Positions 1 through 10,646 of a DNA stretch of 28,105 nt are shown here, one piece after another. Location: NCBI GenBank assembly GCA_028293725.1, contig JAQGOE010000374.1:1-28105 (forward strand), in the 5' to 3' direction. This DNA is from Gammaproteobacteria bacterium. Its GTDB lineage: Bacteria > Pseudomonadota > Gammaproteobacteria > Steroidobacterales > Steroidobacteraceae. Made by a program: the position numbers and the translations under genes. Under the pieces are notes generated by a model. That model was not told the origin of the DNA and made no database searches. It saw nothing but the letters and a program-made list of their open reading frames with translations. The stretch's first letter is position 1, and each line of letters starts with the position of its first letter.

Positions 1-663
<663 letters not shown>

Positions 664-763
664 CGTGCCGAAACGGTTGCTGCCAGGCCGGCAGCCGTGA
701 TCCGGTTCGCACCCACGCGACAAAACCAGCGGCTGCGGAACGATTCCTGCTTCTCACCCTGCC

Positions 764-2575
764 ATGAATGGCCCAGGCCAAGCGTCGGCAACTCGCGCAG
801 TCCTCCTCACAGTCGTCATCGTCATAGCAGTGTTGCGTGTGGCGGAGGAGGTATTCATTCCGCTTGCCCTGGCGATCCTGTTTACCTTCCTGCTGGCCCC
901 GCTGGTGGGGCGGCTGGTGGCGTGGGGTGTCAACCGCCTGTTGGCCGTGATCGTGTCCGTCGCCATCGCACTCACTCTCGTCTGTGCTCTGGCCGACGTG
1001 GCCTTCAACCAGTTCGCCGATCTCGCGCACGAACTGCCCGGCTATCAACGCCAACTGCACCAGAACCTCACTCATATCCGGGGCGCCGTCCGGGGTGGAA
1101 TGGCCGAGGCCACCAACGCCCTCGAGCAGTTGGGTAAGGAATTTCAGCGCGTCGCTCCGACCGACCCCACACCCAACGACATCCGGAAAGTACAAGTTGT
1201 GGAGCCCCCGGCTACGCCGATGAGCATACTCCGAGATCTGGTGGGTCCGGTACTCAGGCCCTTCGGCACCGCTCTTGTTGTCATCACGCTCGTCGCCTTC
1301 ATGTTGTTACGGCTCCATGACCTGCGCGAACGGATCATCCGGGTGCTGGGCCGGCGCAATCTATACGCCACGACGGAGGCCCTGAGCGACGCCGCCCAAC
1401 GCGTGAGCCGCTACCTGTTGATGCAGTTGTTGATCAACAGCTGGACGGGCGTATTCGTCGGCTTCGGACTTTGGTATCTCAACGTCCCTAACCCCGGCCT
1501 GTGGGGCGCGCTGGCACTGGTGCTGCGTTTCGTTCCATATGTCGGTGTCTGGACGGCGGCGGTCATTCCGTTCCTGCTCTCATTCGCGGTATCGGATGAC
1601 CTGACCCGGCCGGTGTTGGTTCTGGCGCTGTTTGGAGTGCTAGAGCTCTTCAACTACGCCGTGCTCGAGCCGTGGCTGTTCGCGAACCAGACCGGTATCT
1701 CACCCGTGGCATTGCTGCTCGCCGCCGCGTTCTGGACCTGGCTCTGGGGTCTGGTCGGGCTGTTATTGGCCGTCCCCATGACCGTCTGCGTTGCCGTGAT
1801 GAGCAAGTACATTCCAGCGCTCGAATTTCTCCGGGTCCTCCTGGGAGACGAGCCGGTGTTGGAGCCGCACCAAAGTTTTTACCAACGGCTGCTGGCGAGT
1901 AACCGGGACATCACCGATGCGCTGCTGGATGAAACGTTGCGCTCCTCCGGATCGATGCTCGAGGCCGCCGATGCCATCATCGTTCCCGCGATCCGGCTGA
2001 TGGAAAGCGACTACGATCGGCGCGCACTGGGCGCTGCGAAACGAAAGAATGTGCTCGAGCACATCAACGAATGGGTCGAGGAGCGCCTCGATTCACTCGA
2101 TAGTCTCGACAGGGCCGAGAAGGGGCTGGGGCCCAGCGCGCGCTGGATCCTATGCGTCCCGGCGGCCGATCGAGCCGACGAGATCGTGGCCAAGCTGCTG
2201 ACGAGCGCGCTCCTGGAGCGCGGCGTCGGCGCCGCTTTCGTGAAGCCAGAAGCGCTGGAGCAGATGCCGCTGACCGAAAGCGGGCGGTCGGTTGATGCAA
2301 TCGTGGTGTCGGCGCTACCCCCCGAGGCGGTCGCCCCGGCCCGCACGGTTTGCCGGAGCGTCCGCGGCCGGTCTCGGGATGTGCCCTTGATGGTCGGGCT
2401 CTGGGACCCGGAAGGTGACCTGCAGAAACCCCGGCAGCGGCTCGAAGCCGCCGGGGCCGGCCATGTGGTTGTGAGTTTTGCCGACTGCGTCGACGCTCTC
2501 GAGGCCCTGGCCACGCCGGCTGCCGCGCCGCGGCTTGCCGCGAGCCCGCCCAGGAGCCCGGCGCTGCAAACGTAA
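764..2575 (+). CDS. AI-2E family (PerM-like) permease with C-terminal soluble extension
   Basis: The 603-aa protein has an N-terminal half of the AI-2E transporter/PerM family. Hydrophobic segments lie at about residues 12-60 and 65-90. A soluble loop at about 90-155 is followed by a hydrophobic segment at about 160-185 and a cluster at about 215-345 that includes the family-typical NxxxxPxxxG and LVGLLLAVPMT stretches. Members are inner-membrane permeases; the substrate cannot be told from the sequence. Residues about 350-600 form a long cytosolic tail, whereas most family members end near residue 350-380. Within it, residues about 465-590 look like an alpha/beta Rossmann-type domain (RWILCVPAADRADEIVAKLL, VDAIVVSALPPEAV, VPLMVGLWDPEGD). 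The layout resembles cobalamin-binding-type domains, but the B12-binding DxHxxG motif is absent. ATG at 764 lies 100 bp after uvrB. No strong ribosome-binding site is visible. Confidence 0.85.
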   Translation: MNGPGQASATRAVLLTVVIVIAVLRVAEEVFIPLALAILFTFLLAPLVGRLVAWGVNRLLAVIVSVAIALTLVCALADVAFNQFADLAHELPGYQRQLHQNLTHIRGAVRGGMAEATNALEQLGKEFQRVAPTDPTPNDIRKVQVVEPPATPMSILRDLVGPVLRPFGTALVVITLVAFMLLRLHDLRERIIRVLGRRNLYATTEALSDAAQRVSRYLLMQLLINSWTGVFVGFGLWYLNVPNPGLWGALALVLRFVPYVGVWTAAVIPFLLSFAVSDDLTRPVLVLALFGVLELFNYAVLEPWLFANQTGISPVALLLAAAFWTWLWGLVGLLLAVPMTVCVAVMSKYIPALEFLRVLLGDEPVLEPHQSFYQRLLASNRDITDALLDETLRSSGSMLEAADAIIVPAIRLMESDYDRRALGAAKRKNVLEHINEWVEERLDSLDSLDRAEKGLGPSARWILCVPAADRADEIVAKLLTSALLERGVGAAFVKPEALEQMPLTESGRSVDAIVVSALPPEAVAPARTVCRSVRGRSRDVPLMVGLWDPEGDLQKPRQRLEAAGAGHVVVSFADCVDALEALATPAAAPRLAASPPRSPALQT

Positions 2576-2599
2576 GTACTTGGAATGGCTCATGTTAGC

Positions 2600-2628
2600 T
2601 TGCGCGGAAGGCGCCGGTCTTGTATCGT
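2600..2628 (+). promoter_or_regulatory. Candidate sigma-70 promoter of tRNA-Val
   Basis: TTGCGC at 2600-2605 and TATCGT at 2623-2628 are separated by exactly 17 bp and followed by a GC-rich discriminator (tcgcggccc), as is typical of stable-RNA promoters. The predicted start, near 2635, lies about 20 nt before the tRNA. Both boxes deviate from consensus, so this is a positional inference. Confidence 0.4.
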
Positions 2629-2656
2629 TCGCGGCCCTCGTTGAGGGAAGCCCCGC

Positions 2657-2731
2657 AGTCGCGTAGCTCAGTGGTAGAGCACCTCCTTGACATGGAGGTG
2701 GTCGGTGGTTCGATCCCACTCGCGACTACCA
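2657..2731 (+). tRNA. tRNA-Val (anticodon GAC)
   Basis: A complete cloverleaf is visible. The acceptor stem agtcgcg (2657-2663) pairs fully with cgcgact (2721-2727). The D-arm is gctc/gagc, the anticodon stem is cctcc/ggagg with loop ttgacat (anticodon GAC, reading GUC and GUU), and the T-arm is ggtgg-ttcgatc-ccact. Discriminator A is at 2728 and an encoded CCA at 2729-2731. Confidence 0.97.
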
Positions 2732-2738
2732 GATGACC

Positions 2739-2778
2739 AAGGCGTTCCGGATCCAGATAGATCCGGAGCGCCTTTTTT
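2739..2778 (+). terminator. Intrinsic terminator after tRNA-Val
   Basis: A 15-bp stem, aaggcgttccggatc (2739-2753) with gatccggagcgcctt (2760-2774), has one G-U pair and a 6-nt loop and runs into six T's (2773-2778). It separates the tRNA from the thrS operon. Confidence 0.9.
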
Positions 2779-2855
2779 GACCTTGGTTAAAGGGCCTCCA
2801 TCAGCGGTGGCGCGTGAAGCGCCCGCTTTACGCGTCTCGTTGGAATGAGACGTCC

Positions 2856-4784
2856 ATGCCCGTTGTTACTCTGCCCGATGGCAGTCAGCGCCCCTTCGAT
2901 CACCCCGTGACCGTGGACGAAGTTGCCGCGAACATTGGTGCGGGTCTGCGTAAAGCCGCGCTCGCCGGCCGCGTGGATGGGAAACTCGTCGATACGTCCT
3001 ATGTGATCGATCACGACGCGAAGCTCGCCATCGTGACCGAGAAAGATCCGGACGGCATCGATGTCATTCGCCACTCGACTGCGCACCTGTTGGCGCAGGC
3101 GGTGAAAGAGCTGTTCCCCGACGCGCAGGTCACGATCGGCCCCGTGATCGAAGACGGCTTCTACTACGACTTTTCCTACAAGCGTCCTTTCACGACCGAG
3201 GATCTCGCCGCCATCGAGGCGAAGATGAGCGAGCTCGTGAAGGCGGACCAGAGGGTGAGTCGCCGTGTGATGGCGCGCGATGAGGCCGTGAAGTTCTTCA
3301 CCGGACTCGGTGAAATCTACAAGGCCGAGATCATCGCCAGCATCCCGGAAAAAGACGAGATCAGTCTCTACGGGCAGGGCAACTGGGTGGACCTGTGTCG
3401 CGGACCGCACGTCCCGTCCACCGGGAAGTTGAAAGCATTCAAGCTCATGAAGGTTGCCGGCGCTTATTGGCGCGGCGATTCGCGGAACGAGATGCTCCAA
3501 CGCATCTACGGCACCGCGTGGGCGGATAAAAAGCAGCTCGACGAATATCTGCACCGGCTCGAGGAAGCGGAGAAGCGCGATCATCGCCGCATCGGCCGCG
3601 ATCTCGATCTCTTCCACATGCAGGAAGAGGCGCCGGGTGCGGTGTTCTGGCATCCGAAAGGTTGGGCTGTTTTTCAGACCCTCATCGCCTACATGCGGCA
3701 GCGTCAGGGCCCGTCCGGCTACCACGAGGTCAACGGACCGGAGCTCATGGACATGTCCCTCTGGGAGCAGTCCGGACACGCCGAGAAATTTGGCGAGAAC
3801 ATGTATGTCACCCGGACGCCCGACGACCGCGTCTATGCCATAAAGCCGATGAACTGCCCGGGCCACGTGCAGATCTTCAAGCAAGGGCTCACCAGCTATC
3901 GTGACCTGCCGGTCCGACTGGCGGAGTTTGGCAAGGTGCATCGCTATGAGCCTTCGGGCGCCTTGCACGGGCTGATGCGTGTTCGTGCGTTTACGCAGGA
4001 CGACGCCCACGTCTTTTGTACCGAAGAGCAGGTCACCGCCGAATCCGTGGCGATCACCAAGCTTCTTCTCGATATTTACCGCGATTTCGGCTTCGAAGAC
4101 GTGCGCGTGAAGTTCGCCGACCGGCCCCCGAAGCGGGTGGGCGACGATGCCGTCTGGGATCGTGCGGAGGCGGCCTTGAAAGCGGCGACCGCGGCCGCAG
4201 GAATCGAGTACACCTTGAACCCCGGCGAGGGCGCCTTTTACGGCCCGAAACTGGAGTTCGTCCTGAAGGATGCCATCGGGCGCGACTGGCAATGTGGCAC
4301 CTTGCAGGTGGACTTCAACATGCCGGTGCGGCTCGGGGCGTATTACATCGACGAGCACAGCACGAAGCGCACGCCCGTGATGCTTCATCGGGCCATTTTC
4401 GGCTCTTTGGAGCGCTTTTTAGCGATTCTGCTCGAGCATCATGCCGGCCGCCTGCCGGCCTGGCTGGCGCCGGTGCAGGCAGTCGTGCTCGGGATCACGG
4501 ATCGGCAGGAGGCGTATGTCAAACAGATTACGGAAACCCTGAAAAATCAGGGGTTTCGGGTCGAGTTCGACTTGCGCAACGAGAAGGTCGGCTTTAAGAT
4601 TCGCGAGCACACGCTTCAGCGTGTTCCGTATCTATTGGTAGCTGGCGACAAGGAAGTGGCCGCTAATCTGATTTCAGTGCGAACAAGAAGCGGCAAGGAC
4701 CTGGGCACGATGACCCCGGAGACATTTGCAGAGCGTCTCCGCATCGAGCTCGACAGCCGTGGTCGCCAATTGGTGGAGGGTTGA
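2856..4784 (+). CDS. thrS: Threonine--tRNA ligase
   Basis: ThrS charges tRNA-Thr with threonine and edits mischarged Ser-tRNA-Thr. I chose ATG 2856 ([14 protein letters not shown]), which gives 642 aa, the same length as the E. coli enzyme; an upstream in-frame ATG at 2814 would add 14 atypical residues. The domains in order are TGS (about 1-62), the editing domain with HSTAH (about 73-77) and CRGPH, the class II catalytic core with KPMNCPGH (zinc ligand Cys near residue 334) and [11 protein letters not shown], the [11 protein letters not shown] motif, and the C-terminal anticodon-binding domain ending in [17 protein letters not shown]. All expected zinc and editing residues are present. It begins the thrS-infC-rpmI-rplT-pheST-ihfA block. 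Confidence 0.97.
   Translation: MPVVTLPDGSQRPFDHPVTVDEVAANIGAGLRKAALAGRVDGKLVDTSYVIDHDAKLAIVTEKDPDGIDVIRHSTAHLLAQAVKELFPDAQVTIGPVIEDGFYYDFSYKRPFTTEDLAAIEAKMSELVKADQRVSRRVMARDEAVKFFTGLGEIYKAEIIASIPEKDEISLYGQGNWVDLCRGPHVPSTGKLKAFKLMKVAGAYWRGDSRNEMLQRIYGTAWADKKQLDEYLHRLEEAEKRDHRRIGRDLDLFHMQEEAPGAVFWHPKGWAVFQTLIAYMRQRQGPSGYHEVNGPELMDMSLWEQSGHAEKFGENMYVTRTPDDRVYAIKPMNCPGHVQIFKQGLTSYRDLPVRLAEFGKVHRYEPSGALHGLMRVRAFTQDDAHVFCTEEQVTAESVAITKLLLDIYRDFGFEDVRVKFADRPPKRVGDDAVWDRAEAALKAATAAAGIEYTLNPGEGAFYGPKLEFVLKDAIGRDWQCGTLQVDFNMPVRLGAYYIDEHSTKRTPVMLHRAIFGSLERFLAILLEHHAGRLPAWLAPVQAVVLGITDRQEAYVKQITETLKNQGFRVEFDLRNEKVGFKIREHTLQRVPYLLVAGDKEVAANLISVRTRSGKDLGTMTPETFAERLRIELDSRGRQLVEG
4775..4780 (+). promoter_or_regulatory. 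Shine-Dalgarno that fixes the AUC start of infC
   Basis: GGAGGG at 4775-4780, inside the last codons of thrS, is 7 nt upstream of ATC 4788, ideal initiation spacing. No ATG, GTG or TTG lies at that distance in the infC frame, so the ribosome-binding site supports initiation on AUC. Confidence 0.75.
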
Positions 4785-4787
4785 CGT

Positions 4788-5309
4788 ATCGCTAGTGCAA
4801 CGAAGCGCGTTCGGCGCAATGAGGACATTACATCCCCGCAGCTGCGTGTGATCGCAGCGGATGGATCGCAAGCCGGAGTCATGTCCAGGTACGACGCGCT
4901 TCAAATGGCGCTCGCAGCCGAACTGGACCTCGTCGAGGTGTCGCCAACGGCGGAGCCGCCGGTAGTGCGCATCATGGATTATGGGAAATTCCTGTTCGAA
5001 CAGAACAAGAAGACCCACGCGGCGAAGCGCAAGCAGAAGCAGATACAGGTCAAGGACGTGAAATTTCGTCCCGGTACGGGAGAGGGGGATTACCAGATTA
5101 AACTGCGTAATCTGATCCGCTTCCTGACCGAGGGTGATAAAGCCAAGGTAACCTTGAGGTTCCGTGGCCGCGAGATGGTGCACCAGGATATCGGACGCAG
5201 GCTGTTGTCGCGTGTGTCCGAGGACTTGGGCCCGCATGCCGTGATCGAGCAGACCCCCCTGATGGAGGGTAAGCAGATGGTCATGGTATTTGCACCGAAA
5301 AAGAAGTAA
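4788..5309 (+). CDS. infC: Translation initiation factor IF-3, rare ATC start
   Basis: IF-3 binds the 30S subunit, prevents premature 50S joining and proofreads start codon and initiator tRNA. Starting at ATC 4788 gives 173 aa and a full N-terminal domain ([18 protein letters not shown]). The family hallmark [20 protein letters not shown] is followed by the lysine-rich linker and the C-terminal domain ([37 protein letters not shown]). The first in-frame conventional codon, GTG 4848, would remove the first 20 residues and has no Shine-Dalgarno. E. coli infC starts with AUU, and IF-3 represses its own translation by rejecting that codon; an AUC start here suggests the same autoregulation. The gene starts 3 nt after thrS. 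Confidence 0.93.
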   Translation: MASATKRVRRNEDITSPQLRVIAADGSQAGVMSRYDALQMALAAELDLVEVSPTAEPPVVRIMDYGKFLFEQNKKTHAAKRKQKQIQVKDVKFRPGTGEGDYQIKLRNLIRFLTEGDKAKVTLRFRGREMVHQDIGRRLLSRVSEDLGPHAVIEQTPLMEGKQMVMVFAPKKK

Positions 5310-5310
5310 C

Positions 5311-5354
5311 GGCTCTAAGTCCTTAAAAAGACTACCATTTTTGAAGGACGAGCC
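5311..5354 (+). promoter_or_regulatory. Long hairpin in infC-rpmI leader, candidate L20 operator or attenuator
   Basis: Directly after the infC stop, ggctc (5311-5315), gtcctt (5319-5324) and aaaaa (5325-5329) pair with ttttt (5338-5342), aaggac (5344-5349) and gagcc (5350-5354). Two smaller hairpins follow (ccc/ggg around 5360-5371, and ggcc-ata-ggcc 5381-5391). In E. coli the same intergenic position carries the RNA structure bound by L20 to repress rpmI-rplT. The pairing is seen directly; its use by L20 is inferred. No T-tract follows, so it is not a simple terminator. Confidence 0.55.
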
Positions 5355-5437
5355 GTTCGCCCGCAAGCGGGTGCGTGACCGGCCATAGGCCGAGCGCGTT
5401 GCCTTGTGAGCGGTAGCCATATAATAGGAGTACGTCG

Positions 5438-5641
5438 ATGCCCAAGTTGAAAACCAACCGGGCTGCGGCGAAGCGTTTTCGCAAGACAGCGAAAGGCTTC
5501 AAAAGCTACGCAGCCGGTCGTCGCCATAACCTCGGACACAAGGATCCGAAGGTCAAACGCCACGCGCGCTCAGGCGGTTCCAGCCTGGTCGATAAAACGG
5601 ATACCGGCAGGCTCGTTCAGCTGCTCCCGTATCACAAGTAA
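5438..5641 (+). CDS. rpmI: 50S ribosomal protein bL35
   Basis: This 67-aa basic protein of the large ribosomal subunit has the family start MPKLKTNRAAAKRFRKTAKG and a typical arginine/lysine-rich body (KSYAAGRRHNLGHKDPKVKR). AGGAG at 5426-5430 lies 7 nt before ATG 5438. It sits after a 128-nt structured leader and 23 nt before rplT, the usual L35-L20 pair that is translationally coupled in E. coli. Confidence 0.97.
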   Translation: MPKLKTNRAAAKRFRKTAKGFKSYAAGRRHNLGHKDPKVKRHARSGGSSLVDKTDTGRLVQLLPYHK

Positions 5642-5664
5642 CGCGCAATTGAGGCAGATCTAAC

Positions 5665-6027
5665 ATGGCACGAGTCAAACGTGGCGTGACGGCCGGGCGC
5701 CGTCATAAGAAAGTTCTTGGTAAGGCGAAGGGCTATTACAACGCCCGGAGCAAGGTCTATCGCGTAGCGAAGCAGGCGGTCATCAAGGCCGGCCAATACG
5801 CTTATCGCGATCGGCGTGCGAAAAAGCGCGAGTTCCGCGCTCTGTGGATCACGCGTATCAACGCTGCTGCGCGCATCTACGGTCTGAGCTATAGCCGAAT
5901 CATCAACGGCCTCCTGAAGGCTGGAATCGAGGTCGACCGCAAGATGCTCGCCGATATCGCCGTACACGATATCGACGCGTTTGGTGCGATCGCGCAGCAG
6001 GCGAAGACCGCTCTCGGCATCGCCTGA
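5665..6027 (+). CDS. rplT: 50S ribosomal protein bL20
   Basis: L20 binds 23S rRNA and is needed early in 50S assembly; in gammaproteobacteria it also represses its own operon. The 120-aa protein shows the family start [20 protein letters not shown], the [20 protein letters not shown] segment and the globular C-terminal half ([20 protein letters not shown], ending TALGIA). Length is normal. The next gene, pheS, starts only 15 nt later. Confidence 0.97.
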   Translation: MARVKRGVTAGRRHKKVLGKAKGYYNARSKVYRVAKQAVIKAGQYAYRDRRAKKREFRALWITRINAAARIYGLSYSRIINGLLKAGIEVDRKMLADIAVHDIDAFGAIAQQAKTALGIA

Positions 6028-6039
6028 GCTAAGGAGTAG

Positions 6040-7065
<1,026 letters not shown>

Positions 7066-7068
7066 GCG

Positions 7069-9534
7069 ATGAAGGTTCCTTACTCATGGTTGGCTGATTG
7101 GGTCGACGTGCCGTGGGAGGCCCGCGAGCTGGGCTCGCGCCTGACCATGTCGGGTTTCGAGCTCGACGCGCTCGAGCCGGCGGCGCCTGCGTTCACGCAG
7201 GTTGTCGTGGCCGAAATCGTGTCGGCCGAGCGTCACCCACAAGCCGACAAATTGCAGGTATGCCGCGTCTCGACGGGGCAGGGTAGCGAGCTTCTCCAGA
7301 TCGTCTGTGGTGCTCCCAACGCGCGTGCGGGTCTAAAGACTGCGCTGGCCATGGTGGGCGCCAGCCTGCCCGGCGGCTTGGAGATCAAGGCGGCGAAGTT
7401 GCGGGGCGCTGAGTCGGCGGGCATGTTGTGCTCCGCCAAAGAACTCGGGCTCTCGGACAGTTCCGCCGGCATCATCGAGTTTTCGGCGGATGCGCCTCTG
7501 GGCCGGCCGGTACAGGATTATCTCGAGCTCGATGACACGGTGTTGGAGCTCAACATCACCGCGAATCGTGGCGATGCCATGTCGATTATTGGTATCGCGC
7601 GCGAAGTGGCGGCGCTGGCCGGAAAGAAGCTGAAGGAGCAGCCGTCGTCGGCTGTCACTGGCAGTACTTCCAACGACCGCTTTCCCGTGTTTCTGGATGC
7701 GCCCGCCGCATGCCCCACTTTCGTGGGCTGCGTCATCCGCGGCGTAAACAATCGCGCCACCACGCCGCTACGCATTCGCGAGCGCCTGCGTCGCGCCGGC
7801 GTGCGCTCGATCAGCCCCGTCGTTGACGTTACCAACTACGTCATGCTCGAGCTGGGGCAGCCGATGCATGCGTATGATCTCGCGAAGCTGAAGGGAGAGA
7901 TTCGCGTTCGCCTCGCGCGTGCCGGTGAACAGATCACTCTGCTCGACGGGAAGACGATCGAGGCCTCGCCGGATGTCCTGTTCATCACGGACCAGGAAGG
8001 CCCCGTCGGACTTGCAGGAATCATGGGCGGCCAACGCACGGCAGTCAGCGCCGAGACCACGGATGTGTTTTTTGAAGTGGCCTTCTTCACCCCGCAGGCC
8101 ATAACCGGGCGCGCCCGCCGCTGGGGCTTGCTGACCGACGCGGTTCAACGCTACGAGCGCGGGATCGACCCAACACAACAGCGGCGCGCGATCGAGCGGG
8201 CGCTGGGGCTGTTGACCTCGATCGCCGGCGGCTCGCCGGGCCCCGTAGTGGTTACGCAATCGGCGGAGCACCAACCGAAGCGCGCTCCTGTGCGGCTGCG
8301 CCGATCGCGACTCGAGCGTCTTCTCGGAGCTTCGATTCCGGACGATCGCGTCAAGGGCACGTTGGAAGCCCTGCAGATGCGCGTCGTCCCTACATCGGAA
8401 GGCTGGGAGGCAACGCCCCCGCCGTATCGTTTCGATATTACGATCGAGGCCGACCTCATCGAGGAAGTGGCTCGAATCGTGGGCTTCGAGTCGATCCCGG
8501 AGCGTGACGCGTTGGTTCCGCAGCAGTTCCGCGCGGCGCCGGAAGAAATTCCGCTCGAGCATACGATCCTGGAAACGCTGGCCAACCGCGGTTACCAGGA
8601 GGCGATTACGTACGCTTTTGTAGACCCGGCGCTGCAGACGAAGCTCTTCCCGGATCGGCCAGGACTGGCGCTGTCGAATCCGATCGCCAGCGATATGTCG
8701 GTGATGCGGGTGTCGTTGTGGCCCGGCCTGTTGCGTGCGGCCCTCGAAAACCAACGGCGCCAACAGGACCGCATTCGACTCTTCGAGCACGGCGCAAGGT
8801 TTGTAGTGACGGCTGGCGGGACGCACGAAGTTGACACGCTTGCCGGCGTGGCTTGCGGGGCCCGATTGCCGGAGCAGTGGGGCGTGCCGCGGGACATGCG
8901 CGGGCCTGCAGACTTTTACGATGTGAAAGGCGACCTGGAAGCGCTGCTGATTGCCACCGGCGCTGAGAAGTCGTTTGTTTTCGAGCCCGCGGCATTGTCG
9001 TGCCTGCACCCGGGTCGGGCGGCGCGGATTCTGCGCGACGGCCGGGAAGTGGGGGTCATCGGCGAACTGCATCCCTCCCTGGTGCGGGAACTCGATTTTA
9101 CATATTCACCCGTGTTGTTCGAGCTCGATCTCGGAGGAACCGTGTCGGGTTCCGTAGTGCAGTCTTCGGCGCAGGCGCAACAGAGTGGGGCGCAGGGCGA
9201 CTTTGCCGAGGCGCTGGCAGTCCAGAAACCGCAACACAGCGAGATCTCCCGCTTCCCACAGGTGCGGCGCGATATCGCGGTCGTGGTAGACGAATCGGTG
9301 GCTTTAAGTGCCTTGGCTGACCGTGTACTCTCTAATGCGTCGACCCTTCTGCATAACCTGCGTGTCTTCGACGTCTACCGGGGGACGGGGATAGAAACAG
9401 GGAGAAAAAGCATCGCTTTGGGGTTGATTTTTCAGGACATTTCTCGCACTCTTACCGACGACGACGTGGACCGCCTCATGGCCTCCATCGTCGCGGATTT
9501 GCGCGAGAGCTTGAACGCAAAAATACGAGAATAA
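7069..9534 (+). CDS. pheT: Phenylalanine--tRNA ligase beta subunit
   Basis: PheT forms the tetramer with PheS and provides tRNA binding and editing of Tyr-tRNA-Phe. The 821-aa protein contains the N-terminal module ([15 protein letters not shown]), an EMAP-type tRNA-binding domain (about 40-150, with [12 protein letters not shown] and [11 protein letters not shown]), the B3/B4 editing region (about 215-390, with [20 protein letters not shown]), B5 (about 405-475), the catalytic-like domain and a C-terminal FDX-ACB domain (about 728-820, from [14 protein letters not shown]). A Gln/Ala/Ser-rich insert at about 695-725 precedes the last domain and accounts for some of the extra length over E. 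coli (795 aa). ihfA starts 4 nt after the stop. Confidence 0.96.
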   Translation: MKVPYSWLADWVDVPWEARELGSRLTMSGFELDALEPAAPAFTQVVVAEIVSAERHPQADKLQVCRVSTGQGSELLQIVCGAPNARAGLKTALAMVGASLPGGLEIKAAKLRGAESAGMLCSAKELGLSDSSAGIIEFSADAPLGRPVQDYLELDDTVLELNITANRGDAMSIIGIAREVAALAGKKLKEQPSSAVTGSTSNDRFPVFLDAPAACPTFVGCVIRGVNNRATTPLRIRERLRRAGVRSISPVVDVTNYVMLELGQPMHAYDLAKLKGEIRVRLARAGEQITLLDGKTIEASPDVLFITDQEGPVGLAGIMGGQRTAVSAETTDVFFEVAFFTPQAITGRARRWGLLTDAVQRYERGIDPTQQRRAIERALGLLTSIAGGSPGPVVVTQSAEHQPKRAPVRLRRSRLERLLGASIPDDRVKGTLEALQMRVVPTSEGWEATPPPYRFDITIEADLIEEVARIVGFESIPERDALVPQQFRAAPEEIPLEHTILETLANRGYQEAITYAFVDPALQTKLFPDRPGLALSNPIASDMSVMRVSLWPGLLRAALENQRRQQDRIRLFEHGARFVVTAGGTHEVDTLAGVACGARLPEQWGVPRDMRGPADFYDVKGDLEALLIATGAEKSFVFEPAALSCLHPGRAARILRDGREVGVIGELHPSLVRELDFTYSPVLFELDLGGTVSGSVVQSSAQAQQSGAQGDFAEALAVQKPQHSEISRFPQVRRDIAVVVDESVALSALADRVLSNASTLLHNLRVFDVYRGTGIETGRKSIALGLIFQDISRTLTDDDVDRLMASIVADLRESLNAKIRE

Positions 9535-9538
9535 CGAG

Positions 9539-9838
9539 ATGGCCCTGACCAAGGCGGAGATGGCGGAAGCGCTGTTCAACCAGCTCGGCCTCAACAAGCG
9601 CGAAGCCCGGGAGCTCGTGGACCTCTTCTTCGAGGAAGTTCGCGCGGCCCTCTCCAACGGTGAGCAGGTGAAGCTGTCCGGCTTTGGCAATTTCGATTTG
9701 CGCGACAAGAACCAGCGTCCCGGACGTAATCCCAAGACCGGAGAGGAAATTCCCATCAGCGCGCGGCGCGTGGTGACGTTCCGTCCTGGACAAAAACTGA
9801 AGGCGCGTGTCGAAGCCTATGTTGGAGCCAAAGAATAA
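9539..9838 (+). CDS. ihfA: Integration host factor subunit alpha
   Basis: IHF-alpha pairs with IHF-beta to bend DNA sharply, acting in transcription, recombination and replication. The 99-aa length equals the E. coli protein. The HU/IHF fold is clear: [20 protein letters not shown] at the start, [20 protein letters not shown] with the intercalating-proline beta arm ([20 protein letters not shown]), then [13 protein letters not shown]. Position directly downstream of pheT is the standard gammaproteobacterial arrangement, and co-transcription with pheST is likely. Confidence 0.97.
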   Translation: MALTKAEMAEALFNQLGLNKREARELVDLFFEEVRAALSNGEQVKLSGFGNFDLRDKNQRPGRNPKTGEEIPISARRVVTFRPGQKLKARVEAYVGAKE

Positions 9839-10175
9839 CGCCGAGCTGCCGGCGATCCCCGGCAAGCGCTATTTCACCATCGGCGAGGTGAGCGAGCTCT
9901 GCGGCGTGAAGCCGCACGTGCTGCGCTATTGGGAGCAGGAATTCCCGCAGTTGAAGCCCGTCAAACGGCGCGGCAACCGGCGCTATTACCAGCGCCAGGA
10001 CGTGATCGTCATCCGCCAGATCCGCAGCCTGCTCTACGACCAGGGCTTCACGATCGGCGGCGCGCGCAACAAACTCGGCGGCGAGGAAGCGCGCACGGAC
10101 ACGACCCAGAGCCAGCAGATCGTGCGGCAGGTGCGGACTGAGCTCGAGGAGCTCATGAAAGTGCTGCGGCGCTGA
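9819..10175 (+). CDS. MerR-family transcriptional regulator downstream of ihfA
   Basis: This 118-aa protein carries a MerR-type winged HTH right at the N-terminus ([20 protein letters not shown], then [20 protein letters not shown]) and a short helical tail ([20 protein letters not shown]). There are no cysteine clusters for metal sensing. I chose ATG 9819 because homologous proteins next to ihfA begin with MLEP; GTG 9807 is an alternative adding four residues. The start overlaps the last 20 nt of ihfA, so translation is probably coupled. Such a MerR gene after ihfA is common in gammaproteobacteria, but its target is not known to me. Confidence 0.9.
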   Translation: MLEPKNNAELPAIPGKRYFTIGEVSELCGVKPHVLRYWEQEFPQLKPVKRRGNRRYYQRQDVIVIRQIRSLLYDQGFTIGGARNKLGGEEARTDTTQSQQIVRQVRTELEELMKVLRR

Positions 10176-10310
10176 CGGCCGCCGCCGAGCCAGGGGTGTC
10201 GCGGGGTCGCGGCGCAAGGTAGCCCTGCAGCCGGTCAAAAACCGGGTATCATTAGCGCCCCCGCGCGGGTCTGTCTCCCCGCGGGCATCGTCGATTGAAA
10301 CAGGTTACGT

Positions 10311-10387
10311 CGGGACGTGGCGCAGCCTGGTAGCGCACTTGCATGGGGTGCAAGGGGTCCCGAGTTCAAATCTCGGCGTCCCGACCA
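10311..10387 (+). tRNA. tRNA-Pro (anticodon GGG)
   Basis: The acceptor stem cgggacg (10311-10317) pairs with cgtcccg (10377-10383). The anticodon stem is cttgc/gcaag with loop atggggt (anticodon GGG, reading CCC and CCU). The T-arm is ccgag-ttcaaat-ctcgg, with discriminator A at 10384 and encoded CCA at 10385-10387. A TATCAT box with a GC-rich discriminator at 10247-10252 may be its -10 element, but no matching -35 is visible. Confidence 0.97.
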
Positions 10388-10478
10388 ACTTGTTTCATTT
10401 CGGCGAGCGACGTCCTGCCTTCACACTGATCCGTGCCCCGTAAGACAGCGGCGGGTACGGTTCCGGTGGAATCCGGCC

Positions 10479-10646
10479 ATGCAATCGAAACTCGCTCAGG
10501 AGTCCCGGCGGGCGCTGCTCGCAGAGGCGCAACGTCTGACGCCTGAGGAGCGGTTGAACGCATTCCTCGAACATTGCCAGTTGATGATGGCTCTCTATCA
10601 TGCCGGGCAAGAGCTTCGCGCTGATGCGGCCCGAAATCGCCCGTGA
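10479..10646 (+). CDS. Small protein upstream of nucleotidyltransferase (antitoxin-like position)
   Basis: This 55-aa, mostly helical, charged protein contains RRALLAEAQRLTPEERLNAF followed by LEHCQLMMALYHAGQELR. The LTPEERL...FL..C.LM..L..AG pattern is one I associate with short proteins encoded directly before nucleotidyltransferase-like genes. Its stop overlaps the next start (GTGA at 10643-10646), implying translational coupling. No DNA-binding motif can be made out. By position it could be an antitoxin or partner of the downstream protein; this is inference. The same reading frame is open further upstream through the tRNA, but that extension is not coding. Confidence 0.7.
   Translation: MQSKLAQESRRALLAEAQRLTPEERLNAFLEHCQLMMALYHAGQELRADAARNRP

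Noticed and set aside
2787..4388. 533-codon open frame on the minus strand across thrS
   Set aside because: It is a shadow of thrS, which is certain by motifs and length; GC-rich codon bias keeps the opposite frame open. The same holds for 7768-9072 (pheT), 5632-6918 (pheS/rplT) and 15787-16911 (cyoB).
5420..5425. Perfect TATAAT just before rpmI
   Set aside because: Transcription would begin about 7 nt downstream, inside or after the Shine-Dalgarno (AGGAG 5426-5430), so it cannot drive normal rpmI expression. The best -35 candidate is only 15 bp away. Probably coincidental.
10317..10478. In-frame extension of the 55-aa protein back into tRNA-Pro
   Set aside because: The extension would translate the tRNA sequence itself. 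ATG 10479 is the sensible start.
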